A stretch of DNA of 64,000 bases, taken from contig OX465113.1 of NCBI GenBank assembly GCA_949987565.1, positions 5,430,547-5,494,546 of the forward strand. The letters run 5' to 3'. Under the pieces are notes generated by a model. The model was given only the letters and a program-made list of their open reading frames with translations. It did no database searches and was not told the DNA's origin. Below, one piece after another: positions 1-12,014 of the stretch (position 1 is its first letter; each line of letters opens with the position of its first letter). A program made the translations under genes and the position numbers. This stretch comes from Luidia sarsii. Taxonomy: Eukaryota; Echinodermata; Asteroidea; Paxillosida; Luidiidae.

Positions 1-119
1 TTTGCTATCTTCATTCCTTGTTGAAAATGTCCCAGTCAGTTTTTCTTTTTTTTCTTTTTTGGTGCGGTTTGTGCTAAACATCTTCCTCATCTTTACAGAG
101 CTTTCCCGATAAAGGATAC

Positions 120-2474
120 GGTTTTCCTTCACACAGCTCTGGTGAGATGTAGCAGGGTGTCCCCACCACCGTGAAGGCTTTGCTCTTGCTGCTCAGGATC
201 TTGGAGATGCCAAAGTCGGCAATCTTCACCACGTCCCGCCGCTTGTTGAGCAGAATGTTCTGGGTCTTCAGGTCCCGGTGCAGGATCTGCTTGGAGTGGA
301 CGTGTTGGAGGGAGAGGAGAAGCTGACAGAACAGACGCAGCACCTCCTGAATAAGGGGGGAATGGCAAAGAATAGAAAGACACTGGCTGTGACCGGCTGT
401 GACTGTAGAGCATTTATTCACTGCTGCCTGCCATGGACTATTCGCCTGGGTTCAGTTGGTTAAGCTCAGGTCAGTAGGATTCAGTCAGATTCAGCTGGGC
501 GTATTTTGTTCAGCTGGGTTAAATTTGGTTCAGTTGGGTTCAGCTGGGTTCAATTTGGTTCAGTTGGGTTCAGCTAGGTTCAGCTAGCTTCATCAGTGGG
601 GTCCAGCTGGGTTCATTTGGTTTCAGTTGGGTTCAATTTGGTTCAGTTGGGTTCAGCTGGGTTAAATTTGGTTCAGTTGGGTTCAGCTGGGTTAAATTTG
701 GTTCAGTTGGGTTTAGCTACGTTCAACTGGGTCCAGCTTGGTTCAGCTAAGTTCAGCTGGGTTCATCTAGGTTCAGCTGGATTCAATTCGGTTCAGAGGG
801 GGTTCATCTGGGTCATAAACTTGGATCAGTTGGGTTCAACAAGGTCCAGTTGGGTCAAGTTTGGTTCAGCAGAGTTCAGCTGGGTTCAGCTGGGTTTAGG
901 TTGGTTCAGCTGGATTTAGTTTGGTTCAGCTAGTTTCAGCTAGGTTCAACTAGGTTTAGCTAGGTTCAGCTTAGTTCAGGTGAGTTCAATTGAGTTGGGT
1001 ACAGTGGTGTTCAGCTGGATTTAGCTTGGTTCAGTTATTCTGACTACCGGTAGGTTCAGTTGGGTTCACCTGGGTTCTGCTGGGTCCCAAGTTCCCAACA
1101 TGACCAAGGTCAACTCTTACCCCTTCCTCCAGTAGAGCATTTCCTCTCCGTTGCAAATACTCAAACAGTGTTCCTCCTAAAACAAAATTTGAAGAAAGGA
1201 AGAAATGCTGATGGTTAACTGCATCTGATCAGTGGCCCCACCCCAGCAAAGATAGCCGTTTCTTTTGGAGGGATCGCTTTTCAAACTCAAACTGTATGTG
1301 TGCGGACACAATAAATGCGATTATTAGTGGGATTTGAATCGTGATTCGGACTCCACTAGAGGCTTTTCTAAATACATGTAATCGCATTTATTTGCCACAC
1401 AAAGTGTGTGGGAATGCTTTTTTAATCCCACAAAGCACTGACAGGAAGTGCTGTGCTTGTTTATAATTATATGTGTCTCCCTGCATGGGCCACCCTCAAG
1501 GACACACCCAATGTTTGACCACAACTGCTAACCACAATCCACTCGTGATTTTTTTTGGCCTGTGTGAACGCAAGCCCCCCCCCCCAAAAAGTTATCGAAT
1601 CGCGATTCAAATCATGATTGTTTGAACAGTGGAAACGGCCCTTATAAGTAGTGGGAATCCGGCAACAAGTAAAAACGTACCCTCTGCATACTCCATGACG
1701 ATGCTCAAAGCCTTGTCCTCCAGGAAGTTCTCGTAGTACTCGATGATGTTGGGGTGGTCCAGCATTGCCAGCACCTTGGACTCGTTGACGGCCACCTGAC
1801 GCTCCTCGGCCGTCATCTGCTCCACGGGAATCTGCTTGATGATGAGAAGCTTCTGGTCCGAGAGGCGACGGCACAGATACACCGTCCTGCACAAAGGGTT
1901 TGAAACCAAAATAACAAACAAATTCCAGTAGCACAAAAATGCTCCCAGGGGTAAATTTCATAAGAGCCGCTTAAAGTGTGAAACCTCTGCTAAGCGTGAA
2001 CATACAAAGTGGAAAGCACATTATGATACAATGTCAATTGCCTCTGACTTGTATTCCACTATTCTTTACTCAGCTTGAAACACAAGTGAAGTATGGTTTG
2101 GCAAAGTAATCTATGAAATTAACCCCTGCTCATCACTGACCTTTATTTTTTAATAAATGACCCAAAATTTCAAACTAAAAAATGAGAGGGCCTACAGTTA
2201 TGATCCTAGTAATTTGTAGTATTTACTAGTTGAGTTAGAGGAGGTATATCTATAATATGACTTTGTTTCGTACTTTCATTCCAGCTGAAGGGAGTGAGTG
2301 AGTCTTTCATTACTCATTAGTTTCATCATTCATGGTTTTATCATTGACTCAACAGCCTCGACCAACAGAATAAAGTGTTTATTATTATTCGGATCTGTTA
2401 TTTGTTTACACGTTGATTGTCACGTACCCATAGGCACCTCGTCCAACCACACGAATCTTCTCATACTTGTCCAT
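120..2474 (-). CDS. NEK8: NEK8-like NIMA-related serine/threonine kinase, N-terminal exons (gene continues off the left edge)
   Basis: Four coding exons on the minus strand: 2428-2474, 1681-1886, 1121-1176 and 120-346. Each join has AG/GT borders and keeps phase (2, 1, 0). The product starts MDKYEKIRVVGRGAYG (glycine-rich loop). It continues with the lysine segment IIKQIPVEQMTAEERQ, the helix around NIIEYYENFLEDKALSIVMEY, the small-exon segment GGTLFEYLQRRGNALLEE, then the HRDLKTQN catalytic loop, DFG, and the activation segment VVGTPCYISPELCEGKP. This tracks vertebrate NEK8 almost residue for residue; that kinase acts at the cilium/inversin compartment and carries C-terminal RCC1 repeats, which would lie outside the window. 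The start was chosen by homology; the frame is open further upstream but without similarity. The last donor is uncertain: homology stops at GKPY, so I end at the GT at 118-119, but another GT would end the exon at 97. Introns hold a MITE (1947-2127) and a minisatellite (455-1080). Confidence 0.9.
455..1080. repeat. Degenerate ~10-11 bp minisatellite in NEK8 intron 3
   Basis: Dozens of variants of ggttcagctg / ggttcagttg, often with ggttcaattt inserts, run head to tail through this stretch. Units differ in length and base content, so the array is old. It lies between the 56-nt exon (1121-1176) and the catalytic-loop exon (120-346). The open frames across it are repeat artefacts. Confidence 0.85.
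1947..2127. mobile_element. MITE with ~16-bp terminal inverted repeats, NEK8 intron 1
   Basis: The left end aggggtaaatttcata is mirrored by tatgaaattaacccct at the right. The interior (agccgctta, a segment around tgtcaattgc, ctttactcagc) is closely similar to the interior of the element at 7155-7373, so the two are one family. No transposase. Confidence 0.7.
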
Positions 2475-3029
2475 GACATAGCCGATTTTATCGTACAGTG
2501 TGTTTACAAAGCACAGATAAACAGAAACTTGATCAGTTGATGATACTTGACTGATCAACTGCGGTGAACCTGTTGCGTAACCAATGTGTAGTGATCGCTG
2601 AAGCACTGGAGGTCAATGGCTTTGATCAAACAAACGAACAGGCGCGAACATTGTTGGTACCTAGACGTTACAGGTTAAGTGTCCCACGATGCTAGCGGTA
2701 CCAGTCTGACAAATAAGGAAAGTTTGGAATTCCTCGAAGTTTATTCGTTTATTGACGATCGAGAGACAACAATAAAAAGATAAGTAACATCAACATGTTC
2801 ATTGTATTCTGTATTACATGTAGTGACATATTTATTGTCGACCTGGCGATCATTAGAACTTTATTTGCCTTGTAATTAAATGCTGTTTGCCTCGGCCAAC
2901 GGCGCGAAATACCAGTCCTGGTACCCGCGCCAACCCCCCATCTCAACAGGGGGATGTCGACGGGCACCACTGTTACGCTGGTGCATGTCGCGCATGCGTA
3001 CTGGAGGCCCTTTGAACCGCACCGACAAG
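2475..3029. promoter_or_regulatory. Likely bidirectional promoter between NEK8 and ZRANB2
   Basis: The two start codons face away from each other 555 bp apart. The interval includes CpG-bearing sequence (ggcgcgaacattg at about 2641, ggcgcgaaat at about 2901, and a CpG-rich stretch 2900-3020). The ggcgcgaa words resemble E2F-type sites, but two short matches are weak evidence. No TATA box is obvious. Transcript starts are unknown; the shared-promoter reading rests on the head-to-head arrangement. Confidence 0.45.
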
Positions 3030-6000
3030 ATGTCGCACAGACGCCCATCTAACGAGGGGGACTGGGTTTGCCCAGACCCGAAGTAAGTGGCCTCATATTC
3101 CGCTTCTCGCCGAGACATATGGTTGGCGCATAGCTCTGCCAGAGGCACGAAAGCTAACCTCAAACAGAACGCTGTTTTGTTCTCGTCCACAACGCCATAC
3201 ATGTACCTCATCTTGCACTCCATGGTCTTACGGTGTATTCCGACTCCGAGTAACTTGGTCCCAAAGCGGACCTTATATTATAAAAACAATTGTCACATTG
3301 CACGAAATAGGGCACTTCGGAGGGGTCACACTAATTGCCGTCAAGACGGCGTCAACATATGATAGTGGCGTCAACACGGCGTCAACACATTCAAAATGTA
3401 TCATGCATGCCATCGGAAATAAACCTTTTTTCTACGTTCGCATGATGTTGATTTTTACTTGATGGGTATCGTGGGAACCCCCGTTTTCGACGCTACACGT
3501 TTTCGGCGCTTAGCCTTCTAACTCACATCGCACTATGAAAACAACTCCGTATAACGATCTCAGACTTCATATCTCACAGTTGCTTTCCTGCTCTTGTCCG
3601 TCACCGAAAATGTGGAAATTTAAGGCTTTTCCAGTAGGCCAAACTCGTGTTATTCAAAAAGTTGCTCTTTAGGGGTTTATTTTCCTAGGTACAAAATTGG
3701 CAGTTGCTTCGAAGCTCCAGTTTTCTTTATTGTTGGTCCTAAAAAAAATAAAAGAGCAGCTAGAGAAAGTACCAAGAAGGAGGAAATGTGTCTCTTGAGT
3801 GAAATTTGGAAAGGTTATAACTGAAGAAGCAGTGAGAAAGAGGATTGTGGAGTTTTTTTTAAACGTCACAAAAGAAGACACCAACAAGACCAATAGGTTT
3901 TAAGCATAAATTATGAATGATTTGAGGAAAGTGTTAGAAGCAGTGTGGAAAAACAAAAACAAAGATGAACACAAAAAACATACAGGGAAGAATTTTACAG
4001 TGCCACACAGCATTTTGAGTTATTTTAAGAATTTATTTTGCGTTTGGCTGCACTGGGACACCTTACTAAACACCACCAACGAAAATAGGTGACGATGCTT
4101 ACTGCGCGGTGCGCCGCGGACGTCAACAAAACCGGGTAATCTTACGGAAGTGACAGGCTTGATCAACCTTCTGTATGATTATTCTAATTGTCTGTGGTGT
4201 GGACAAAGTGACTGGGACCTCTTTTAGTGTGATACTTTCGTCCACATTGTTCAGTTTGAAGAAAAGTCCTTATATCGTCGAAAACCGGTTATTGGAGGAT
4301 ATAGTAAGATGACAAACTCGCCGTAATTTTATCGCACAAGTTCATGATTTGTTTATGTTTTTTTCTCCAAAATCTAGAGTTCAGAAATGAAACTCACAAA
4401 GAATGTTCGTCTAGAGTAGATACCAGCAAGTGAGCAACAATATATTTTTTTTAAACTTTGAGTGGGTAGTTTCGGAGAAATTTGTGGGGATTCCGTTGGT
4501 GACTGGATGGCAATGCGGTGACTGCATACAGCTAGCGGCGCGCTGTGTATGCATGCGCGCACCGCGTTTGCCATCCAGTCACCAAGGGAAATTTCTCTAA
4601 AACTGCCCACTGAACGTTTCAACAAAAGATATATATTGTTGCTGATATCTAGACAAAAATTCTGTTTGAGTTTCATTTCTGAACTCCATCTGGTTTTTGA
4701 GAAAAAAAATTAGACAATTCACGTAAAAATACAACGAGTTTGTCATCTATACCCATGATGCTTTGCGAAAATCGAAAAGGTTTATAGGGAAGGCCAGTAT
4801 CTAGGGCTGGATAGCTGAGATGGAAGTGCACTGGTACGTTATTCCAGAGGTCTCGGGTTCAAGTCCTGGTCCAGTCAAAGTTTTCTTTGCCTAATTTTTG
4901 AATTTGTTTAAAAGTTCCCAGTCAGTTTTTCCTTTGTTTGACGTTTCATTTTAACTATTTAAGATTCTTTTACTTTCATGGGAAGTGTTGTGTGGTCAGA
5001 GTCTCAAATGATTTTTCCCTTTTTTGTTTCAGATGTGGAAATGTTAATTTTTCCCGTAGACGTCAGTGTAACCGCTGTGGTGCTGGTAAGTCCCTGTATG
5101 ATATATTCCACACAAACTTTATCTTCTGTGAGAAAGAGGAATGTTTGCCTTGTACCTCAGCCCCAAAGACAAATACCGTGAAGCCTAAAGCACTATCTAC
5201 AAGTACTACAGTGGAACATCACTATAACAAACATCCCGGTATCCATGATTAAAATTGTTTGGTGTAGAAGTCGTTCGTTATATAGCAGTTGCGGCCCCAT
5301 ATCCATGGACGTAAGTTTGGGAGCAAAAGGGCATGTTCGTTATAGCCGAATGTTCTGTATATCGGCGTTCATTATAGCAACGTTCCACTTTACACTACAA
5401 AATTATCTTTTAGTTCCAAGATACCTTTACCAATGAGAGAGGTGATATCAGAAAGCCCATGTTGATTTTACATGGCATTTCTGCCATTCTGTCTATGATC
5501 ACTGCAGTCAGTTCGAGCTCCACCTCTACCTCATTAAATGTTAAGGTATGCCCCCCTCCCTTCCTCCCGTCCACCCACAGCTGGCCTATCAGGAGTCGTC
5601 ACCGAAAATCAATCAAGAGTGGCATCCAATTCCATGCAGCCACTTGAACAACAGTCCACAGTCCAGACTTGTGTAATGAATAATGCTTGAGCTCTCCTTG
5701 TGAGCAGATTACACACACAAATCCTCTGATGCCTGGGATTGCGTGGCTTTCTGCCCTCCCTCTCTCCCCTTTCCCTTGTGCAGAGAAAAGCCAAGTCACC
5801 GTCAAGGCAGGAGGCTCAGCCATTGGCAAGCAGCTGGCCGAGAAGAGTAAAGGTCTCTTCAGCGCCGACGATTGGCAGTGCAAGACGTACGTCCGCAATT
5901 TCCTATTCACCACCGCATCTTTGCAGTGCTACATCCTTGTTTAGAAGCTGGGGGGACTATCCCTCTTCACCACACCCCGACAATGCACCAGTGTCTAAAA

Positions 6001-8404
6001 TCAGTCTGCCATTTTTTTATCTTTTTTTTTTAGGAGCACTGCATTCAAGCATTATATCTGGTGCTTTATGCTCAAAGGTAGTCCTGCAAAAGGGACCCAC
6101 ATTTGCAAATTCTAATGCCCTGAAGTACATGTATACTAGCATATGCTTACATTTTCCCATCAGAAAAATGGGGATATGACACTGACACTGATCCCAACTG
6201 CCAATGTTGGACTGTTTTCAAATCTTGGAACATCTTCTATTCTGCCCAAATCTTGAAGGTGCATGCAAACTCGGTGACCTTGATACCTTAGCACCTCGGG
6301 CAAGGCTCAGTGCGCAATTCTGGATGGCTTCACTGAAGCAACTCAATAAGATTTCCAAATTAGAGGCCCATAGATAGTTCTGCAAGAGTCCTGCTGAATA
6401 TGAATTCTGTTGCCTGAGGGACAAGGCCATTTCGGCCTTAGTGAAGTAAAACAAAAAAAATGGGGGGGGGGGGCTACTTCAATGCTATTTAGAAAGACAC
6501 TATGATTCCAAGTATCCAAAGAAAGTTTTGTTCTCCTCTCTCTGTCACAGCTGCGGCAATGTGAACTGGGCACGAAGGAATGACTGCAATCTGTGCAAGG
6601 CGCCCAAGTTTGGAAAAGTGGAGGCGAGAACAGGTAAGCCAGTTGATGCTGTTTCGTTCATTTGCTACGTCGGGAATGCCTACCAGTACCATTCCTGTGA
6701 GATGAGCTTGGAACGTTTGCGCGGTGAAATAAGCGGGTGGGTTGACCGGCTCTTCTTTGGAGAATGAGGCCGCCTCTGTAGTCAGGATGGCATGTAGCGA
6801 TGCTGTGCATTGTCTGATGTAAGAGTAATAGGTTTGCAAGTGACACCATGTAAAATTCTCTCTTTTGTGAGTATGTGTGGTTCTGATAAGAACCGGAGGA
6901 ATTTGACATTTCGAACAGTATACTCTGTCTCCTGAAGACAAACAGAGAACACTGTTCGAAACGTTAAGTTCCTCCGGATCTTTTCAGAACCACACATACA
7001 CACAAAAGAGAGACTTTTACATGGTGTCACTGCAAACCTATTACTCTATTACTGCTATTCTCACCATGAAAACCTTCAAATCTCATTGTCTGATGTCTTA
7101 TTTTTAAACCAAGTGTATCAGCGCCACTAACCAAATGCATCAAAACCTCTACCAGGGCCCAATGTCATGGAGCCGCTTAAGAGTGAACATCTGATAAGCT
7201 TGAAAAGTCTTCCTCAAGTCAAGATGATCACAAAGCACATTACGATGCAATGTCAATTGCATTTGATTGTATTCCACTAGTCTTTACTCAGCATGAAACA
7301 AGGGGGAAGTTTGGGGTTGGCAAGGTGACCCTGTAAATCATGATATTTTGTGCAGCTCTATGAAATTGGGCCCAGATATGTTCAACTGGTCCCTTCTTTA
7401 TATAGGTTGTACCTAATTCAAGGAGGGTTTGCCATGCTCGACGTAATAAGTACACTAGGTTGACCTAGGTTGTACCTAGTTAGTCCCCTTTCATTGCCTC
7501 TGATGAAGTGCTTGTTGCTACAAAAGCTCATGCACTCTTCCCAACTGGTTAGTCATGTGTATATCCACAAGATGTTATTGCTCACAGAATGACACTGCTA
7601 TATCGACAGAAGAAACCCTCTGTGATAGTTTGGCAAAGACTCGGGCTCGGCAATCGAGACAGACCCTGGATTTTGATTGCACGATAACCCGGAGAAGTGT
7701 CCTTCTCTCGTTGATCAGGTTACGGCGGTGGCTACAATGAGAGACTGAACGTGGAGTACAAGTCGGACAAGGAAGATTCGGATGGGGAATTTGACGATGT
7801 GAGTAGGCATTTGTTACTCCGTCGCTTGCAGGTTACTAATTTCTCGAGCCTTCTCACTCCATGATCACCACGTTCTACTGCTGCCACTAATACACCGAAA
7901 GCAATTTCGTTTTGTTCCAAGTTTGCACTATATCTTAGTTGGGAAAAGGTGTATCCAAAAATTGCCCTCATTTGATCATGATGTCATCTCATGAATATTA
8001 ATGAGGTCATGAACTTTTAAGATTGTAACATTCAATTGAGCATATTTGGCCAACGGAGCAAGATTTTTTAATTTTTTTTAAAATTTATATTGGGGATGTA
8101 GTTTAGAAACACCCTCCAAGGCCAAAATGCCATGACGCAATCGTGACGTCATCAAAATGCGTGTTTTTAAAACACATATTTGCCACAGGTCAATCTTCTC
8201 GAAATTTGGTGGGCATTTAGCTATTGGGCGAGAGATTCTAAATCCTGAGTTTGGAAGCAATTGACCATTGTTCAGAATTATTATGATTTTTTGAAAAATA
8301 TAATGAAGTGCCATAGACTTTGTGCACAAAATATGCAAGTGCGTTTTGGGGTAGGAATGGAGGTTACGGGTTCGAATCCCTATGATGTAAAAAAGATTTC
8401 ATCA

Positions 8405-8442
<38 letters not shown>

Positions 8443-10882
8443 TTATGTTCTGTTTGCCAACAGACATAAATTTCTAGTTTTGTCTTCAATTGTTTTCTTT
8501 TTGTAGGTTGGGTCGGTTGAGTCTCATATACTTGTTTCTCTCTCCCATCTTACACCTCTCTAGTTTGGCCGGAAGAAGAAAAAGTTCCGTGGCTCTCTTC
8601 AACCCAGAGAGTCAGAGAAGATGAACAACGCAAGAGACGCAGCAAAGGAGAAAGAGGAGGAGGAGGAAGAGGAGGAGGAAAGTGACGATGAAGGAAACCT
8701 AGATGCCTACAAACTTGATTCCGACGTAAGAAGCTTCAATAAAGACCCAAAGAGATAGCTCTGAGAGCTTTGATTGAAATTGAAAACTAATGCTTGCCGT
8801 ACTTATGCATGGGAAGAAGTAGCTGAATCTTGTCTGATTCAGGTCACAGGGTTTCACTGTAATTCCAGAATGAGTTGGTCCATTATCAATGGGTTTCTGT
8901 CTCCAGTTGAAACTCATTCTCAGACAGTGCAGGAATGTATTGAGACAACCTGATGACGGAGATTGTCCAAATTCCAACCAACCAACCAACAAACAAACCA
9001 ACAAAACAAACAAAAAACTTACAAACTAACAAACGGGCAGACTCAACCTAACATCCCAAAGTACAGCAATCATCTCCCAATCATTGTTTCGGCCTGTGAG
9101 TATTGAAAGAATCCTTCAAGACCCTAAGGACAGCACACACCCGAGACTTCAGCTTAGCCACTAAGCAACTCTTTTCTTCTGACCTGAGGCTCTGCTCACA
9201 AGGTGTGTTCAGTGCTATCTGCCTGAAAAGAGGTCGACAACCAACCAGCTGCATAATGCAGACCAGTGAAAACTGAAGTCTGCTAGCCTAGGTGGCCAAT
9301 TGACAGAATAGTGAAGGTGGGAAATTGGATAGATGAGTACGGTATTAAAGCCCCCACACACCATTGGTAAAGGTCTTAGAAATGCGTCCATACTTTGTCT
9401 AATCCAGCATATGCATGAAATAGCACACCTGTGAAAGTTTCAGCTCAAGCCGTCAACCATTTCGTGAGAAACTGGTGAAAAGGGTCATTGCTGTGAGTAA
9501 GGAGTTGGCATGTGCGTGCAGCTGGTCAGCGCATTTGGAACAACTTCACTCGGCTCTTTTCCGAGCCACACTTCTTGAAAGAGAAGAGATACATGCTGTC
9601 ACCGCAAACCTTCCACTTAGTTTCTCCACCATGCAAACCTTCAAGTCTCATCTATTACTTCTTCTCTCTGTATCTGTTTAGGATGACGACAACGACGACG
9701 ACAATGAAGAGGGAGATTTGTCCCAGTATGACTTTGGGGATGAGGACGCTGTGAGCGCCAAGCCGACAACGGCCGCGACTTCCAAGCGGAAGCGTGACTC
9801 GGACAGCCCATCCAGGACTGGCTCTGGTGGCCGGAGGTCCCGTTCAACCTCCTCCTCCTCCTCCTCTTCCGCCTCCTCGAGCTCCCGATCCTCGGGCTCT
9901 GTCAGCTCGAGAAGTTCCAGCGGCTCCAGCTATAGCCGGTCTAGGTCCAGGTAACCCTTGCTGTCTCCGGAGTTGGCCGGCTTGCCCCGCCATTGCCCAC
10001 TCCCCGCTCCGAAAAACTCAAAAGCGTTCTGCCCATTGAGAAAGATCCTTGCTCGCATCGAAACGTCAGGCCCACTGAATTTTTGTGAGATTTACACATC
10101 TGGGGGTGGTTTGATGACGATCTTGCTTGGATCAAAATGTCGGGACCTCTCAATTTGTGTGAAAAAATGAAAATTATCACCGCAAAAAAATACCTGCTTC
10201 TATCTGCTCTCATGGATGAGGAGAATCTGAGTGATTCAAATCAGGCTTCTCAGAGCTTTTACTGCTGATATTATGGGGATCTTTAGAAATGCTTTTAAGA
10301 CTCCCAGAGACAAGGGAGTCTCCTGAACAATTAGAGATTCTTAGCGATGCCAAAAAAAAAGCTCCATTTTGCAGAGGTTCTGGTTCTGATGTCGTAGGGA
10401 ACTTCTTTTGAGGCCCTGGAGACTCTCTGACAGAAATGGGTCCTCTAGAGACATTCGGTCTTCATGGGGTGGCCCTCATGTGCTTGCGGTTTGCTGGTCG
10501 AGCTTCTTTTTTTTATTATAATAAACGGATTTGCCACTGATCGGCAAAAACCGTCCGCCCAACTTTGGGCCGGATTAGGTGTGCACAGGCTTGTAGTAAA
10601 TCATTTTTCGGTGGTGGAACCTCCTTCTCTCTCCCAATCCCCTGCCTCCCTCTCCTCCTCCTTGTCTGCACCTCTTTCTACGACTCCCCTTCCCCCTCTC
10701 TCTCCCACCCCCCTTTCTCCACCCCACCCAACCCTTCTGTCTCTCTCTTTAGATCCCGGTCACGGTCCCGCGATCGGAGCCAGTATAGGAGCCCGGACAG
10801 GAAGCAGCTCCGGCGCAACTCCAGCCCCAGCGACAGGGCCGGCGACTTCAAGCGGAGGCGGCACCGCTCCAGGTCCCGCTGA
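3030..10882 (+). CDS. ZRANB2: ZRANB2-like zinc finger Ran-binding domain splicing factor, complete
   Basis: Eight coding exons: 3030-3082, 5033-5085, 5784-5886, 6551-6633, 7719-7798, 8564-8725, 9682-9950 and 10753-10882. All have AG/GT borders and consistent phase, giving 310 codons plus stop; human ZRANB2 is about 320-330 residues. Zinc finger 1 is WVCPDPKCGNVNFSRR..CNRCG (exons 1-2). Zinc finger 2 is DWQCKTCGNVNWARRNDCNLC (exons 3-4). Both are RanBP2-type fingers with the N-x-N-W/F-x-RR core that in this family binds GGU-containing single-stranded RNA. Next come a glycine/tyrosine segment, a basic patch FGRKKKKFRG, an acidic run, and a C-terminal RS region (SRSRSR) typical of nuclear splicing factors. 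The start follows the human NEGDW..C spacing. Introns contain several MITEs and SINEs. Exon 1 lies opposite NEK8. A possible alternative last exon is noted at 12015-12089. Confidence 0.95.
3083..4374. other. ZRANB2 intron 1, upstream part
   Basis: No further exon, RNA gene or clear repeat seen here. Short stretches such as 3340-3380 repeat the words ggcgtcaacac / cgtcaacata. The remainder is AT-rich intronic sequence. Confidence 0.4.
4375..4685. mobile_element. Foldback (long inverted-repeat) element in ZRANB2 intron 1
   Basis: The left arm starts gagttcagaaatgaaactca and the right arm ends tgagtttcatttctgaactc; the arms remain alignable to a GC-rich centre near 4525-4560. Internal paired landmarks are aaatttgtgg / aaatttctct and gactggatggcaatgcggtg / caccgcgtttgccatccagtc. 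There is no coding capacity, so it is most likely a MITE or foldback transposon. Confidence 0.75.
4805..4945 (+). mobile_element. tRNA-derived SINE, family B
   Basis: The head 4805-4876 folds like a tRNA: acceptor GGCTGGA/TCCAGTC with one G-U pair, a D-arm around atagctgagatgg, an anticodon-like stem CTGG..CCAG, and a T-arm/B box ggttcaagtcc. The body (agttttctttgcc, then ttcccagtcagtttttc) recurs with the same head at 13327 and, inverted, near 25905-26055 and 53700-53830. Repetition of head plus body marks it as a SINE, not a functional tRNA gene. Confidence 0.75.
5209..5390. mobile_element. Tc1/mariner-pogo-like MITE with TA target site
   Basis: It begins cagtggaac and ends gttccactt, flanked by TA on each side. 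Internal words cactataacaaacatcc and catgttcgttatagc are shared with the copy at 18389-18559. The CAGTGGAAC..TATAACGAAC style is typical of pogo/Tigger-type miniature elements. It lies in ZRANB2 intron 2. Confidence 0.75.
6831..7047. mobile_element. Inverted-repeat element, hammerhead-like family, ZRANB2 intron 4
   Basis: Left arm gcaagtgacaccatgtaaaa; right arm ends acatggtgtcactgcaaacc. Toward the centre both arms carry a mini-hairpin around ggttctgataagaacc / ggatcttttcagaacc. At the centre, 6932-6962 reads CTGAAGA, a helix AACAG..CTGTT, then CGAAAC. Related copies: 9536-9660, 11468-11725, 16966-17055, 22912-23012, 28855-29070 and 36544-36665. Confidence 0.7.
7155..7373. mobile_element. 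MITE with GGGCCCAAT-type terminal inverted repeats
   Basis: The left end gggcccaatgtcatggagc is mirrored by gctctatgaaattgggccc. The interior resembles the element at 1947-2127. It sits in ZRANB2 intron 4, just after the foldback at 6831-7047. Confidence 0.8.
8400..8442. repeat. Poly-T tract in ZRANB2 intron 5
   Basis: An almost uninterrupted run of about 30 T lies just downstream of a B-box-like ggttcgaatcc at 8369. A retroposed SINE tail is possible, but the rest of a SINE head is not clear. Confidence 0.6.
9536..9660 (+). mobile_element. Half copy of the hammerhead-like inverted-repeat family
   Basis: It contains the mini-hairpin cggctcttttccgagcc, then acatgctgtcaccgcaaacc and caccatgcaaaccttcaagt, in the same order as the right arms of the copies at 11468 and 6831. 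The left arm is absent. Located in ZRANB2 intron 6, directly before the exon at 9682. Confidence 0.6.
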
Positions 10883-11467
10883 ACGACCCGCGGCGCTCGG
10901 ACGGGGGACCCCCGGGGGGGGATTGCGCTCCGGCCGGTTGGCCGGCTCGGTAACAGGTTTGGCTGCCAGGCGTTAGGGAAAAAAGGCTTTTTTTTACGGT
11001 GGGGTCAAGGTTCTCCCTAATCTTAGCACGCACACACACACAGACCCTCCCTTCCCCCTTGGCATCTTATCAAGCTAGTCAGGATTCCTTGTCTGAGACA
11101 GCCGCTGATTTGTAGCTTGTGCGGCCGCCGTCTAGGGCTATTCACTGGGTCTATTTGCTTGACTGGCTTGGGGGCCCTGTTGTCCTAGTTCAACCCAAGT
11201 GTGCACGCAAACAACTGCAAAGTGGATGTATCATGATCCGCATCGGTGAGAATGTGATTGGGTGAGAGTTTTGCCCTACCCGACGTGCACGCTCAGTTCT
11301 TTGTCTGATTGATTGCGAGAAAAAACAAAACACTGCTAACCCATTTGGGAATCGAGCCTGCAAGTTGCTGCAGTGCCCGCTTTCATATGCAGACGTCTCA
11401 CCTACCGGGGTGTTTGAGGTCATGTAGTGGATTTAGATTATCCTATTAATAGTTGCTGCAATCAGTC
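10883..11467. other. ZRANB2 3' flank with an inverted SINE-A remnant
   Basis: Immediately downstream of the stop is GC-rich sequence, then a likely 3'UTR. From about 11250 to 11420, inverted words related to SINE family A occur: ttttgccctacccgacgtgc, ctcagttctttgtc and a degraded tRNA-like part with gggaatcgagcc. A candidate polyadenylation signal aataaa occurs only at 12427. Confidence 0.4.
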
Positions 11468-11725
11468 ATGTGGAAGGTTTGCGATGACACCATGTGATAC
11501 ATTTCTTTTGAGAAGCAGTGTGTGGCTCTGAAAAGAGCTGGTAACTCAACGTTTAGGGCCGTGTGTACCTTGCCAACCTTCAGGAATACACACTGCTTGA
11601 AACGTTGAGTTACGGACTCTTTCCAGAGCCACACACTCCTTCTCCAAAGAGATGTGTTACATGGTGTCACCACAAACCTTTCACTTGGCACTTCCACCGT
11701 GCAAACCTTCAAGTCTTACCTGCAA
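11468..11725. mobile_element. Inverted-repeat element, hammerhead-like family
   Basis: The left arm gtggaaggtttgcgatgaca is mirrored by the right arm ending accacaaacctttcacttgg. Each arm holds the ctctgaaaagag / ctctttccagag mini-hairpin followed by aacgttgagtta. The tail gtgcaaaccttcaagtctta is shared with the copies at 9536 and 28855. Confidence 0.75.
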
Positions 11726-12014
11726 TCAATCATGGATGTGTAAAGACTTGTGGCGTTTGTGAGAATGCATTTCAACGAGGCTTTGCACTTCACCAACGAT
11801 GTGAAGCAGAGTGCTGTATGTTCAGTGCTTTGTTCAATTGCCGCTTGGAAACAAAGGAAGGGAATAGAGATGAAGAATGTTGCTTCCTAGATTGACAGCT
11901 GACTGTGTTCTTCCAATGCTAGCAAGGACATGTACACCATAGAGACTCGTACAACCTTGCTGTCTAATTTTGTCCAATCTGTTAAACAGATCTCTTCTCC
12001 TTTCTTTTTGTAGG

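Noticed and set aside
2406..2606. N-terminal extension of NEK8 upstream of MDKYEK
   Set aside because: The frame is open to an earlier ATG, but known NEK8 proteins start at the equivalent of MDKYEK and the upstream residues resemble nothing.
6218..6454. Small ORF between ZRANB2 exons on the minus strand
   Set aside because: No recognisable domain, no splice or start context, and it lies in an intron; length is within chance.
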